DNA of 64,000 nt from Pseudomonas brenneri. GTDB lineage: Bacteria > Pseudomonadota > Gammaproteobacteria > Pseudomonadales > Pseudomonadaceae. A program made the position numbers and the translations under genes. Numbering within the stretch: the stretch's first letter is position 1; the number at the start of each line of letters is the position of its first letter. Of this stretch, positions 34,644 to 44,236 are shown in pieces. The stretch is taken from assembly GCF_007858285.1 (NCBI RefSeq), contig NZ_VFIL01000003.1, positions 124,001-188,000 of the forward strand, written 5' to 3'. The notes under the pieces are model-generated. The model made no database searches, was not told the DNA's origin, and saw only the letters and a list, made by a program, of their open reading frames with translations.

Positions 34644-35180
34644 TTACTCGGCGGTATGAGCGTCGGTGGCGCAGGCAGGTTTGCCTGCTGCGTATTTAAG
34701 ACTGGGGTCGACCAGCGCATCAAAGCGTTTCAAGGCTTCGGAGCCGATCAGCAGCGGATATTGGAAGGCGCTGCGGTCAGTCAAGTTCACTTCGATGCTG
34801 CGTAAAGCGGTGCCCATGCAGATATCCAGGGCAATCACCGGACGGGCGGTGTAGTTCTTGTCCTCATCGGGGTCGTAGTCACCGGCGCGGCGCTTGATCT
34901 TGCTGACGCGGGCCAGGGGGCGCTCGATGGGGTGCGAATGGGCGGTATCGATGGCCAGGTAGAAGCGCACCCAGGATTCACCATTGCGCTTGAAGCGCTT
35001 GATATCCCGGGCACTCAAGGACGCGGTCTTGGCGCCGGTGTCGAGCTTGGCGGCGACTTCCAGGTCAATGCCCGCCAGCTTGGCGTATTCATTGAGGCCA
35101 TACACGGTCTTCTCGGCAGCGAAACCAAGGCCCGGAAACAACAGTAGGCAAAGCAATAGGGGGAAGGGCTTGAGTCTCAT
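34644..35180 (-). CDS. Retropepsin-like aspartic protease (so-called ATP-dependent zinc protease family)
   Basis: A 178-residue exported protein. A signal peptide (about 1-21, ending Gly-Phe-Ala-Ala) precedes a domain with the catalytic Lys-Leu-Asp47-Thr-Gly-Ala motif of single-domain retropepsins, which act as dimers. The family is often annotated as ATP-dependent zinc protease, but the DTG motif supports an aspartic protease. The ATG at 35180 gives the signal peptide directly. First gene of the three-gene operon. Confidence 0.85.
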   Translation of the reverse strand: MRLKPFPLLLCLLLFPGLGFAAEKTVYGLNEYAKLAGIDLEVAAKLDTGAKTASLSARDIKRFKRNGESWVRFYLAIDTAHSHPIERPLARVSKIKRRAGDYDPDEDKNYTARPVIALDICMGTALRSIEVNLTDRSAFQYPLLIGSEALKRFDALVDPSLKYAAGKPACATDAHTAE

Positions 35181-35367
35181 AGATCCTGAGGCGGTGCAGT
35201 GCGATGTTTGATTCAAGGCGACTGGCATTGCTGCGCAAGCTCCCTCGTGCGCCTTTTCATCAATAGATGTCAGGCAAATGCGGCGGGCATTCTAACATGA
35301 AGGTTTTCTGGCGCCAGCGCTGGCAGGCGGCCATGCCCTTATAAGGTGCAAGCAGGGTTATTAGACG

Positions 35368-35379
35368 ATTGTCGACAAT
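35368..35379. promoter_or_regulatory. GntR operator candidate 1 (prp operon)
   Basis: ATTGTCGACAAT is a perfect 12-base palindrome 75 bases before the gntR start codon. Its core TGTCGACA recurs at 35443-35450. Such short palindromes are typical of FadR-type GntR regulators. Confidence 0.6.
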
Positions 35380-35442
35380 GTGTATTTATTCTTTGACTAT
35401 CTTGGGCTGATTGGCTAGTTTTTGCGGCATTGATTTTAAAGG

Positions 35443-35452
35443 TGTCGACAAT
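35443..35452. promoter_or_regulatory. GntR operator candidate 2 (prp operon)
   Basis: TGTCGACAAT repeats the core of the upstream palindrome, 73 bases away (about seven helix turns). It lies directly before the gntR ATG, over the ribosome-binding region, which suggests autoregulation. Confidence 0.55.
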
Positions 35453-35453
35453 C

Positions 35454-36176
35454 ATGCTGGATCAACTGGAAATTCCGGTGGCAGGGCAGGACGATTCCCA
35501 GACGATGTCCGAGAATGTCTTCCGCCGTATCCAGGCCGCCATCGTCAAGGGCGAGATAGCCCCCGGCAGCAAGATCTCGGAACCGGAGCTGGCGCGCACC
35601 TACGGCATCAGCCGTGGCCCGCTGCGCGAGGCGATCCACCGCCTGGAAGGCCAGCGCCTGCTGGTGCGCGTGCCCCATGTTGGCGCGCGGGTGGTGTCCC
35701 TGAGCGAGGCCGAACTGGTGGAACTCTACGAAATCCGCGAGTCCCTCGAAGGCATGGCCTGCCGCCTGGCCGCCGAGCGCATGACCGACGAAGAAATCGA
35801 GGAGCTGCGCCAGGTCCTGCACACCCATGAACGCGATGCCGCGTTCCAGGCCGGTGTTGGCTACTACCAGCAGGAAGGCGACTTCGACTTTCATTACCGG
35901 ATCATTCAAGGCGCACGCAACCGCACCTTGACCCAGATGTTGTGCGGCGAGTTGTATCAATTGGTGCGCATGTACCGCATCCAGTTCTCCGCCACCCCCA
36001 ATCGTCCACGCCAGGCCTTTGCCGAGCATCACCGTATTCTTGACGCGATTGCCGATCGCGACGGTGAACTGGCCGAGTTGTTGATGCGCCGGCATATCGG
36101 CGCCTCCAAACGCAATATCGCCCGTCACTTCCCCGACGGCGCCCCCCAGACAGCCACTCCACGAGGTGAGTCATGA
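35454..36176 (+). CDS. GntR-family (FCD) regulator of the methylcitrate operon
   Basis: A 240-residue FadR-type regulator with an N-terminal winged helix ([42 protein letters not shown]) and an all-helical FCD effector domain with metal-ligand His residues. It begins the prp operon; its TGA overlaps the prpB ATG (ATGA). It probably represses the operon until a propionate-derived acid such as methylcitrate binds. The ATG at 35454 has AAAGGTG upstream; an ATG at 35430 would place the operator inside the gene. Confidence 0.88.
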   Translation: MLDQLEIPVAGQDDSQTMSENVFRRIQAAIVKGEIAPGSKISEPELARTYGISRGPLREAIHRLEGQRLLVRVPHVGARVVSLSEAELVELYEIRESLEGMACRLAAERMTDEEIEELRQVLHTHERDAAFQAGVGYYQQEGDFDFHYRIIQGARNRTLTQMLCGELYQLVRMYRIQFSATPNRPRQAFAEHHRILDAIADRDGELAELLMRRHIGASKRNIARHFPDGAPQTATPRGES

Positions 36177-37066
36177 GTTCCTATAAAAACAGCACCCCAG
36201 GCCAGCGTTTCCGTGACGCCGTCGCCAGCGAACACCCGTTGCAAGTGGTTGGCGCGATCAACGCCAACCATGCCCTGCTGGCCAAGCGCGCCGGTTTCAA
36301 GGCCATTTACCTGTCCGGTGGCGGTGTTGCTGCGGGCTCCCTCGGTGTGCCGGACCTGGGCATCACCGGCCTGGACGATGTGTTGACCGATGTGCGCCGT
36401 ATTACCGACGTGTGCGACCTGCCGCTGCTGGTGGACGTGGACACTGGTTTCGGTTCCTCGGCCTTCAACGTGGCGCGCACCGTCAAGTCGATGATCAAGT
36501 TCGGTGCTGCCGCGATCCATATCGAGGACCAGGTGGGCGCCAAGCGCTGCGGTCATCGCCCGAACAAAGAAATCGTGTCCCAACAGGAAATGGTCGACCG
36601 CATCAAGGCCGCCGTGGATGCCCGCACCGATGACAGCTTCGTGATCATGGCGCGCACCGACGCGCTGGCCGTGGAAGGCCTGGAGTCCGCGCTGGAGCGT
36701 GCCGCCGCGTGCATCGAGGCCGGTGCCGACATGGTCTTCCCCGAAGCCATTACCGAGCTTGAGATGTACAAGTTGTTCGCTTCGCGCGTGAAAGCGCCAA
36801 TCCTGGCCAACATCACCGAGTTCGGCGCGACGCCGCTGTACACCACCGAACAGTTGAAATCTGCCGATGTTTCCATCGTGCTGTACCCGCTGTCGGCGTT
36901 CCGCGCCATGAACAAGGCCGCCGAAAACGTCTACACCGCGATCCGTCGCGACGGTACCCAACAGAACGTGATCGACACCATGCAAACGCGCATGGAGCTT
37001 TACGATCGCATCGACTACCACACCTTCGAGCAGAAGCTCGACGCGCTGTTCGCCGCGAAAAAATAA
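36173..37066 (+). CDS. prpB: 2-methylisocitrate lyase
   Basis: A 297-residue isocitrate-lyase-superfamily enzyme that splits 2-methylisocitrate to pyruvate and succinate, the last step of the methylcitrate cycle. The active-site loop Lys-Arg-Cys-Gly-His is in [11 protein letters not shown], and the metal-binding DVDTGFG precedes it. It overlaps the regulator gene by four bases. Confidence 0.96.
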   Translation: MSSYKNSTPGQRFRDAVASEHPLQVVGAINANHALLAKRAGFKAIYLSGGGVAAGSLGVPDLGITGLDDVLTDVRRITDVCDLPLLVDVDTGFGSSAFNVARTVKSMIKFGAAAIHIEDQVGAKRCGHRPNKEIVSQQEMVDRIKAAVDARTDDSFVIMARTDALAVEGLESALERAAACIEAGADMVFPEAITELEMYKLFASRVKAPILANITEFGATPLYTTEQLKSADVSIVLYPLSAFRAMNKAAENVYTAIRRDGTQQNVIDTMQTRMELYDRIDYHTFEQKLDALFAAKK

Positions 37067-37081
37067 AGGCTACGTGCTCAC

Positions 37082-37181
37082 TGTAGGAGCGGGCTTGCCC
37101 GCGAAGATCGTCAACGATAACGCGGCCAACCTGAATAAACACGGTGCCCTGGCGTTTTTCGCGGGCCAGCCCGCTCCTACA
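37082..37181. repeat. REP doublet between prpB and prpC
   Basis: TGTAGGAGCGGGCTTGCCCG at the left and its near reverse complement ending CCCGCTCCTACA at the right enclose about 55 bases. It fills most of the prpB-prpC gap inside the operon. Confidence 0.9.
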
Positions 37182-37225
37182 GGGGGCGGTGGTCGCCCTG
37201 ATAAATATAAGATTGGAGAAGAACC

Positions 37226-38353
37226 ATGGCTGAAGCAAAAGTACTGAGTGGCGCCGGCCTGCGTGGCCAGGTGGCCGGGCAGACAGAATTGTCCACCGTG
37301 GGCCAGGCCGGTGCCGGGCTGACTTATCGTGGCTATGACGTACGTGAACTGGCCGCCGACGCGCAGTTCGAAGAAGTCGCCTACCTGTTGTTGTACGGCC
37401 AATTGCCGACCAAGGCCGAGCTGGCCGCCTACAGCGCCAAACTGAGCAAGCTGCGTGACCTGCCCCAGGCGCTCAAGGAAGTGCTGGAGCGCATCCCCGC
37501 CGACGCCCACCCGATGGATGTGATGCGCACCGGTTGCTCGTTCCTGGGCAATATCGAGCCGGAAAAAGACTTCAGCGTGCAGCGCGATGTCACCGACCGC
37601 CTGCTGGCGGCCTTCCCGGCGATCATGTGCTATTGGTATCGCTTCAGCCATGACGGCAAGCGCATCGACTGTGTGACCGACGAGCCGTCGATTGGCGGCC
37701 ACTTCCTGCACCTGCTGCACGGCAAAAAGCCGAGCGAGTTGCACGTCAAGGTCATGAACGTGTCGCTGATCCTCTACGCCGAGCACGAATTCAACGCGTC
37801 CACTTTTACCGCGCGTGTCTGCGCCTCGACCCTGTCGGACCTGTATTCCTGCGTCACCGCGGCCATCGGCTCGCTGCGCGGCCCGCTGCACGGCGGGGCG
37901 AATGAAGCCGCGATGGAAATGATCGAGCGTTTCTCCTCGGCAGAGGAAGCGGTCGAAGGCACCCTCGGCATGCTGGCGCGCAAGGACAAGATCATGGGCT
38001 TTGGCCACGCGATCTATAAAGACAACGACCCGCGCAATGAAGTGATCAAGGGCTGGTCGAAAAAACTCGCCGATGAAGTGGGCGACAAAGTGCTGTTCCC
38101 GGTCTCCGAAGCCATCGACAAGACCATGTGGGAGCAGAAGAAACTGTTCCCCAACGCCGACTTCTACCATGCCTCGGCGTACCACTTCATGGGCATCCCG
38201 ACCAAGCTGTTCACCCCGATCTTCGTGTGCTCGCGCCTGACTGGCTGGGCGGCGCATGTGTTTGAGCAGCGTGCCAACAACCGCATCATCCGCCCAAGCG
38301 CCGAATACACCGGCGTCGAACAGCGCAAGTTCGTGCCAATCGAACGTCGCTGA
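37226..38353 (+). CDS. prpC: 2-methylcitrate synthase
   Basis: A 375-residue citrate-synthase-family enzyme that condenses propionyl-CoA with oxaloacetate. Catalytic blocks are LRGPLHGGANEAAMEM, GFGHAIYKDNDPRNEVIK and a late RPSAEYTG. The short length without the N-terminal domain of GltA, and its place in the prp operon, identify PrpC. GGAGAAGAACC precedes the ATG. Confidence 0.96.
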   Translation: MAEAKVLSGAGLRGQVAGQTELSTVGQAGAGLTYRGYDVRELAADAQFEEVAYLLLYGQLPTKAELAAYSAKLSKLRDLPQALKEVLERIPADAHPMDVMRTGCSFLGNIEPEKDFSVQRDVTDRLLAAFPAIMCYWYRFSHDGKRIDCVTDEPSIGGHFLHLLHGKKPSELHVKVMNVSLILYAEHEFNASTFTARVCASTLSDLYSCVTAAIGSLRGPLHGGANEAAMEMIERFSSAEEAVEGTLGMLARKDKIMGFGHAIYKDNDPRNEVIKGWSKKLADEVGDKVLFPVSEAIDKTMWEQKKLFPNADFYHASAYHFMGIPTKLFTPIFVCSRLTGWAAHVFEQRANNRIIRPSAEYTGVEQRKFVPIERR

Positions 38354-38388
38354 AAATCTACTATCTCGGGCTGGAAACCCGATCAAAG

Positions 38389-38478
38389 TGTGGGAGCGGG
38401 CTTGCTCGCGAATGCGGTCTAACAGTCGCCAAGTGTGTTGAATGACACGCCGCCTTCGCGAGCAAGCCCGCTCCCACA
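38389..38478. repeat. REP doublet between prpC and acnD
   Basis: TGTGGGAGCGGGCTTGCTCG and its reverse complement (ending at 38478) surround about 45 bases. It is of the same REP type as the copy at 27982. Confidence 0.92.
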
Positions 38479-38541
38479 TTTAGGTCTCATTCCAACTCTG
38501 GATCCGGCTTCTTTTGTAATTACCGTGACCGAGTCCTGACG

Positions 38542-41136
38542 ATGAACACTGAATTTCGCAAACCGCTCCCCGGCAGCCGCCTGGATTACTTCGACGCCCG
38601 CGCGGCTGTCGAGGCAATCACCCCCGGCGCCTACGCCACGTTGCCCTACACCTCCCGCGTGCTCGCCGAGAACCTGGTACGCCGTTGCGACCCGGCAACC
38701 CTCAATGCGTCCCTGAGCCAGTTGATCGAACGCAAGCGCGACCTCGACTTCCCATGGTTCCCGGCCCGGGTGGTGTGCCATGACATCCTTGGCCAGACCG
38801 CACTGGTGGACCTCGCCGGCCTGCGTGATGCCATCGCCCTGCAAGGCGGCGATCCGGCCCAGGTCAACCCGGTGGTGCCGACGCAACTGATCGTCGACCA
38901 TTCCCTGGCCGTCGAGGCCGGTGGTTTTGACCCGGACGCCTTCGAGAAAAACCGTGCCATCGAAGACCGCCGTAACGAAGACCGTTTCCACTTTATCGAG
39001 TGGACCAAGAAGGCCTTCAAAAACGTCGACGTGATCCCGCCGGGCAACGGCATCATGCACCAGATCAACCTGGAGAAAATGTCCCCGGTGATCCAGGTGC
39101 GTGACGGCGTGGCCTTCCCGGATACCTGCGTCGGTACCGACAGTCACACGCCGCATGTGGACGCCCTGGGCGTAATCGCCATCGGCGTTGGCGGCCTGGA
39201 AGCCGAGAGCGTGATGCTCGGCCGCGCGTCGTGGATGCGCCTGCCGGAAAGCGTTGGCGTCGAGTTGACGGGCAAGCTGCAACCGGGCATCACCGCCACC
39301 GACATGGTGCTGGCGCTGACCGAGTTCCTGCGCCAGCAGAAAGTAGTGGGTGCCTGGCTGGAGTTCTTCGGTGAAGGTGCTTCGGCACTGACCCTGGGTG
39401 ACCGCGCGACCATCTCCAACATGGCCCCGGAGTACGGCGCCACGGCCGCGATGTTCTATATCGACCAACAGACCATTGCCTACCTGAAACTCACCGGTCG
39501 CGAAGACGAACAGGTCGCCCTGGTCGAGCAGTACGCTCGCCACACCGGCTTGTGGGCCGATGACCTCAAGGGCGCGCAATACGAGCGTGGCTTGAGCTTC
39601 GATTTGTCCAGCGTCGTGCGCAACATGGCCGGCCCGAGCAACCCGCACGCCCGCGTGGCCACCAGCGACCTGGCGGCCAAGGGGATTTCCGGGCAATGGG
39701 ACGACGTGCCGGGGCAAATGCCCGACGGTGCGGTGATCATTGCTGCCATCACCAGTTGCACCAATACCAGCAACCCGCGCAACGTGATCGCCGCCGGCCT
39801 GTTGGCGCGCAATGCCAATAAGCTCGGGCTGGCCCGTAAGCCGTGGGTCAAGTCATCCCTGGCACCGGGTTCGAAAACCGTGGCCATGTACCTCGACGAA
39901 GCCGGCTTGACCCGCGAGTTGGAGCAGTTGGGTTTTGGCGTCGTAGCCTTCGCCTGCACTACCTGCAACGGCATGTCCGGTGCACTCGATCCGGTGATCC
40001 AGCAAGAAATCATCGACCGTGACCTGTATGCCACCGCCGTACTGTCGGGCAACCGCAACTTCGACGGGCGCATCCACCCGTACGCCAAGCAAGCGTTCCT
40101 GGCGTCGCCGCCGTTGGTGGTGGCCTACGCGATTGCTGGCACCATCCGTTTTGATATCGAAAAAGACGTGCTGGGCCTGGATGCCGACGGCAAGGAAATC
40201 CGCCTGAAGGACATCTGGCCGAGCGACGAGGAAATCGACGCGGTGGTCAAGGCGTCGGTCAAGCCGGAGCAGTTCCGCCAGGTCTACATCCCGATGTTTG
40301 CCATCCATGAAGACACCGGCCCGAAAGTCACGCCGCTGTACGACTGGCGCCCGCAAAGCACCTACATCCGCCGCCCGCCGTACTGGGAAGGCGCCCTGGC
40401 CGGCGCACGTCCGCTCAAGGGCATGCGCCCGCTGGCGGTGCTGCCGGACAACATCACCACTGATCACCTGTCGCCGTCCAACGCGATCATGCTCGACAGC
40501 GCCGCCGGTGAATACCTGGCAAAAATGGGCCTGCCGGAAGTCGACTTCAACTCTTATGCCACGCACCGTGGCGACCACTTGACCGCCCAGCGCGCGACCT
40601 TTGCCAACCCCAAGCTGTTCAACGAAATGGTCCTGGAGGACGGCAAGGTCAAGCAGGGTTCCCTGGCGCGCATCGAGCCGGAAGGCAAGGTCACGCGCAT
40701 GTGGGAAGCCATTGAGACCTACATGGAGCGCAAGCAGCCACTGATCATCATTGCCGGCGCCGACTACGGCCAGGGTTCGTCCCGCGACTGGGCGGCCAAG
40801 GGCGTGCGCCTGGCTGGTGTGGAGGCGATTGCCGCCGAAGGTTTCGAACGTATCCACCGCACCAACCTGGTGGGCATGGGCGTGTTGCCCCTGGAGTTCC
40901 TGGCGGGTACTGATCGCAAGACGTTGCAGATCGATGGCAGCGAAACCTATGACGTGATCGGCGAACGCACCCCGCGTGCGCAGTTGACCCTGGTGATCAA
41001 CCGCAAGAATGGCGAACGTGTCGAGGTGCCGGTGACCTGCCGCCTGGACACTGCTGAAGAAGTGTCGATCTACGAGGCGGGCGGCGTGTTGCAGCGCTTT
41101 GCCCAGGATTTCCTGGAGTCGGCGGCCACCGCCTGA
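38542..41136 (+). CDS. acnD: Fe/S-dependent 2-methylcitrate dehydratase (AcnD)
   Basis: An 864-residue aconitase-superfamily enzyme. The [4Fe-4S] Cys residues are in AITSCTNTSNP and FACTTCNGMSG; the C-terminal swivel domain carries GADYGQGSSRDWAAKG. AcnD dehydrates 2-methylcitrate to the trans-type methylaconitate, which PrpF must isomerise. Its presence beside prpF marks the AcnD/PrpF variant of the pathway, although prpD is also retained downstream. Confidence 0.95.
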   Translation: MNTEFRKPLPGSRLDYFDARAAVEAITPGAYATLPYTSRVLAENLVRRCDPATLNASLSQLIERKRDLDFPWFPARVVCHDILGQTALVDLAGLRDAIALQGGDPAQVNPVVPTQLIVDHSLAVEAGGFDPDAFEKNRAIEDRRNEDRFHFIEWTKKAFKNVDVIPPGNGIMHQINLEKMSPVIQVRDGVAFPDTCVGTDSHTPHVDALGVIAIGVGGLEAESVMLGRASWMRLPESVGVELTGKLQPGITATDMVLALTEFLRQQKVVGAWLEFFGEGASALTLGDRATISNMAPEYGATAAMFYIDQQTIAYLKLTGREDEQVALVEQYARHTGLWADDLKGAQYERGLSFDLSSVVRNMAGPSNPHARVATSDLAAKGISGQWDDVPGQMPDGAVIIAAITSCTNTSNPRNVIAAGLLARNANKLGLARKPWVKSSLAPGSKTVAMYLDEAGLTRELEQLGFGVVAFACTTCNGMSGALDPVIQQEIIDRDLYATAVLSGNRNFDGRIHPYAKQAFLASPPLVVAYAIAGTIRFDIEKDVLGLDADGKEIRLKDIWPSDEEIDAVVKASVKPEQFRQVYIPMFAIHEDTGPKVTPLYDWRPQSTYIRRPPYWEGALAGARPLKGMRPLAVLPDNITTDHLSPSNAIMLDSAAGEYLAKMGLPEVDFNSYATHRGDHLTAQRATFANPKLFNEMVLEDGKVKQGSLARIEPEGKVTRMWEAIETYMERKQPLIIIAGADYGQGSSRDWAAKGVRLAGVEAIAAEGFERIHRTNLVGMGVLPLEFLAGTDRKTLQIDGSETYDVIGERTPRAQLTLVINRKNGERVEVPVTCRLDTAEEVSIYEAGGVLQRFAQDFLESAATA

Positions 41137-41147
41137 CATAAACGAGG

Positions 41148-41177
41148 GCCGGGGGCTTCAAGCCCCCGGCGTCTTTT
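41148..41177 (+). terminator. Strong hairpin between acnD and prpF (attenuator or terminator)
   Basis: GCCGGGGGCT (41148-41157) pairs perfectly with AGCCCCCGGC (41161-41170) over a three-base loop, followed by GTCTTTT. The T-run is short, so termination may be partial. It ends only 11 bases before the prpF start codon and overlaps its leader. Confidence 0.7.
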
Positions 41178-41187
41178 GAGGAACACC

Positions 41188-42378
41188 ATGGCACACGTAC
41201 CGCAAATCAAGATTCCCGCCACCTATATGCGTGGCGGCACCAGCAAGGGCGTTTTTTTCAATCTCCAGGACTTGCCCGAAGTGGCCCAGGTCCCGGGCGC
41301 TGCACGGGATGCCTTGCTGCTGCGGGTGATCGGCAGTCCCGATCCCTATGACAAGCAGATCGACGGTATGGGTGGTGCCACGTCGAGCACCAGCAAGACC
41401 GTGATCCTGGCTAAAAGCACGCGTGCCGATCACGACGTCGATTATCTGTTCGGCCAAGTCTCCATCGACAAGCCTTTTGTCGATTGGAGTGGTAACTGCG
41501 GCAACCTGTCAGCAGCGGTCGGCTCCTTTGCTGTCAGCAGCGGTCTGGTAGCGGCTGAGCGAATTCCCCATAACGGCGTGGCCGTGGTGCGGGTGTGGCA
41601 GGCCAATATCGGCAAGACCATCATCGCCCATGTGCCGATCACCGACGGTGCGGTGCAGGAAACCGGCGACTTCGAGCTGGATGGCGTGACCTTCCCGGCG
41701 GCCGAAGTGCAGTTGGAGTTCCTGGACCCGGCAGCGGAAGAAGAGGGCGGCGGTGGCTCGATGTTCCCCACCGGCAACCTGATCGACGACCTGGACGTGC
41801 CGGGTGTCGGTACGTTCAAGGCAACGCTGATCAATGCGGGTATCCCGACGATTTTTATCAATGCTGAAGATCTCGGCTACACCGGCACCGAGCTGCAAGG
41901 CGCGATCAACAGCGACCCCAAAGCCCTGGCGATGTTCGAGACCGTGCGTGCCTATGGCGCCTTGCGCATGGGTTTGATCAAACACCTGGATGAAGCGGCC
42001 CAGCGCCAGCACACGCCGAAAGTGGCGTTCGTGGCCAAGCCAGCGGATTACCTGGCCTCCAGCGGCAAGGCGATCAAGGCGGGGGATGTTGACCTGCTGG
42101 TGCGAGCGTTGTCCATGGGCAAGCTGCACCACGCGATGATGGGCACGGCCGCGGTGGCGATTGGCACGGCGGCGGCGATTTCCGGGACCCTGGTCAACCT
42201 CGCGGCGGGCGGCGTGGAGCGCAATGCGGTGCGGTTCGGGCATCCGTCCGGCACCCTGCGCGTGGGCGCCGAGGCCAGCCAGGTGAACGGCGAATGGGTG
42301 GTGAAGAAAGCCATCATGAGCCGCAGTGCGCGGGTGTTGATGGAGGGCTATGTGCGCGTCCCGGGCGATTCTTTTTAG
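41188..42378 (+). CDS. prpF: 2-methylaconitate cis-trans isomerase
   Basis: A 396-residue diaminopimelate-epimerase-fold protein of the PrpF family. The N-terminal YMRGGTSKGVFF block with its Lys and the later DWSGNCGNLSAA motif are diagnostic. It converts the AcnD product to the isomer that aconitase can hydrate. GAGGA before the ATG at 41188 decides this start over the ATG at 41176. Confidence 0.94.
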   Translation: MAHVPQIKIPATYMRGGTSKGVFFNLQDLPEVAQVPGAARDALLLRVIGSPDPYDKQIDGMGGATSSTSKTVILAKSTRADHDVDYLFGQVSIDKPFVDWSGNCGNLSAAVGSFAVSSGLVAAERIPHNGVAVVRVWQANIGKTIIAHVPITDGAVQETGDFELDGVTFPAAEVQLEFLDPAAEEEGGGGSMFPTGNLIDDLDVPGVGTFKATLINAGIPTIFINAEDLGYTGTELQGAINSDPKALAMFETVRAYGALRMGLIKHLDEAAQRQHTPKVAFVAKPADYLASSGKAIKAGDVDLLVRALSMGKLHHAMMGTAAVAIGTAAAISGTLVNLAAGGVERNAVRFGHPSGTLRVGAEASQVNGEWVVKKAIMSRSARVLMEGYVRVPGDSF

Positions 42379-42391
42379 CTGTCGGACTTTT

Positions 42392-42491
42392 TGTAGGCGC
42401 GAGCTTGCTCGCGAAGAGCCTCAGCGCGCAGTTGGGGGGCAGGTTTCCCGTGTCATCGTTGGCGACCTTCGCGAGCAAGCTCGCTCCTACA
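42392..42491. repeat. REP doublet between prpF and prpD
   Basis: TGTAGGCGCGAGCTTGCTCG at the left and its near reverse complement ending CTCGCTCCTACA at 42491 surround about 50 bases. This is the third REP pair inside the prp operon. Confidence 0.9.
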
Positions 42492-42582
42492 GATAAAACA
42501 AAGAGCAGGCTTTTTAGACCTGTCAGAGAAAATAACCTGAGCCTGAAGAAGGAACACACCCAACCCATTTTGGAGTACTGCC

Positions 42583-44067
42583 ATGAGCGCCAACGTCGAC
42601 CAGAACAACCGCCCCGACTACGACCAGGTTTTGCAGGACATTGCCGACTACGTCCTCACCTACCGGATCGATTCCCGGGACGCCCTGGACACTGCCCGCA
42701 ACTGCCTGATGGACACCCTCGGCTGTGGCTTGCTGGCCTTGCGTTTCCCTGAGTGCACCAAGCACCTGGGGCCTATCGTCGAAGGCACGGTGGTGCCGTT
42801 CGGTGCACGGGTGCCGGGTACGTCCTATCGCCTGGACCCGGTCAAGGCCGCGTGGGACATCGGTTGCATCGTGCGTTGGCTCGATTACAACGACACCTGG
42901 CTCGCCGCCGAATGGGGCCATCCTTCGGATAACCTCGGTGGCATCCTGGCCGTCGCCGATCACCTTTCGCAAAAGCGCGTGGCCAATGGTGAAACGCCGT
43001 TGACGGTGCGCGCGGTCCTGGAAGCGATGATCATGGCCCACGAAATCCAGGGCGTGATCGCCCTGGAAAACTCCTTCAACCGCGTCGGCCTTGACCATGT
43101 GCTGCTGGTCAAAGTCGCCTCCACTGCGGTGTGCGCCAAGTTGATGGGCGCCAATCGTGAGCAGCTGCTGGCGGCGTTGTCCCAGGCGTTTGTCGATGGG
43201 CAGGCCCTGCGCACTTACCGCCACGCGCCGAACGCCGGTTCACGCAAGTCCTGGGCGGCGGGGGATGCGTCGAGCCGTGGCGTGCGCCTGGCGGACATCG
43301 CCATGCGCGGCGAAATGGGGATTCCCGGCGTATTGAGCGCGCCGCAGTGGGGTTTCTATGACGTGCTGTTCAGCCATACCAACAAGGACCTGGCCCTCAA
43401 GCCCGAGGACAAGCGCGCGTTCAGCCTGCCCCAACCCTATGGCACCTATGTGATGGAGAACGTGCTGTTCAAGATCAGCTTTCCTGCCGAGTTCCACGCA
43501 CAGACTGCCTGTGAAGCAGCGGTCACTTTGCATTCGCAGGTCAAAAACCGCCTGCATGAAATCGACAGGATCGTCATCACTACCCACGAGTCGGCGATTC
43601 GTATCATTTCCAAGGTCGGCCAATTGGCCAATGCGGCAGACCGTGACCATTGCCTGCAATACATGACGGCCGTGCCGCTGGCGTTCGGCAATCTGGTGGC
43701 CGAGCAGTACGAAGATGAGTTCCATGCCGCGCATCCGATCATCGATGAGTTGCGCGAGAAAATGGTCATTGTCGAAGACCCCCGCTACAGCCGCGAATAC
43801 CTGGAGGCCGACAAGCGCTCCATTGCCAACGCGGTGCAGGTTTTCTTCAATGACGGTTCCAGCACTGAGCAGGTGGTGGTGGAGTACCCGATTGGCCATC
43901 GTCGTCGTCGGGTTGACGGGATTCCGTTGCTCGAAGCCAAATTCAAGGCCAACCTGGCCACACGCTTTACCGCCCAGCGCAGTGCGCAGATATTCGCCTT
44001 GTGCAAGGACCAGGCACGGCTTGAAGCGACTTCCGTAAGCCGGTTTGTGGACCTGTGGGCGATGTGA
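42583..44067 (+). CDS. prpD: 2-methylcitrate dehydratase
   Basis: A 494-residue MmgE/PrpD-family protein, which dehydrates 2-methylcitrate without an iron-sulfur cluster. The family blocks are [20 protein letters not shown] and [20 protein letters not shown]. Because acnD and prpF are present, this enzyme is formally redundant, but many pseudomonads keep all of them. Last gene of the operon; no clear terminator follows. Confidence 0.95.
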   Translation: MSANVDQNNRPDYDQVLQDIADYVLTYRIDSRDALDTARNCLMDTLGCGLLALRFPECTKHLGPIVEGTVVPFGARVPGTSYRLDPVKAAWDIGCIVRWLDYNDTWLAAEWGHPSDNLGGILAVADHLSQKRVANGETPLTVRAVLEAMIMAHEIQGVIALENSFNRVGLDHVLLVKVASTAVCAKLMGANREQLLAALSQAFVDGQALRTYRHAPNAGSRKSWAAGDASSRGVRLADIAMRGEMGIPGVLSAPQWGFYDVLFSHTNKDLALKPEDKRAFSLPQPYGTYVMENVLFKISFPAEFHAQTACEAAVTLHSQVKNRLHEIDRIVITTHESAIRIISKVGQLANAADRDHCLQYMTAVPLAFGNLVAEQYEDEFHAAHPIIDELREKMVIVEDPRYSREYLEADKRSIANAVQVFFNDGSSTEQVVVEYPIGHRRRRVDGIPLLEAKFKANLATRFTAQRSAQIFALCKDQARLEATSVSRFVDLWAM

Positions 44068-44128
44068 GAAGGTCGGGTGGCCGGTTGTGAAGTGGACACA
44101 CTTTGCTATTCGTACGTCCTACATCGTC

Positions 44129-44156
44129 GGAACCTTATTCAGATAATCACCAATCA
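44129..44156 (+). promoter_or_regulatory. Candidate hrp box (HrpL-type ECF promoter)
   Basis: GGAACC (44129-44134), a 15-base spacer and CCAATCA (44150-44156) resemble the HrpL consensus GGAACC-N15/16-CCACNNA, with one mismatch in the second block (A for C at the fourth base). It stands 80 bases before the start codon of the coiled-coil gene. An AlgU-type promoter is a weaker fit. Confidence 0.5.
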
Positions 44157-44236
44157 GGTAGCCAGATGACCTGTTTTACCGGGTCGCCTGGCACGCAATG
44201 TCCGTGAATCAAATACCTGAATCTGAGAGGTCCACC

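Noticed and set aside
33262..34659. 465-codon plus-strand frame
   Set aside because: Antisense to the 7TM-transglutaminase gene; Gln/His-rich shadow product.
37070..38479. 469-codon minus-strand frame
   Set aside because: Antisense to prpC and both REP pairs; shadow of a conserved gene.
38419..39717. 432-codon minus-strand frame
   Set aside because: Antisense to the start of acnD, which has all aconitase motifs.
44129..44156. AlgU/RpoE-type promoter instead of hrp box
   Set aside because: GGAACC followed by TT resembles the -35 element in part, but no matching -10 lies at the right distance; the HrpL pattern fits better.
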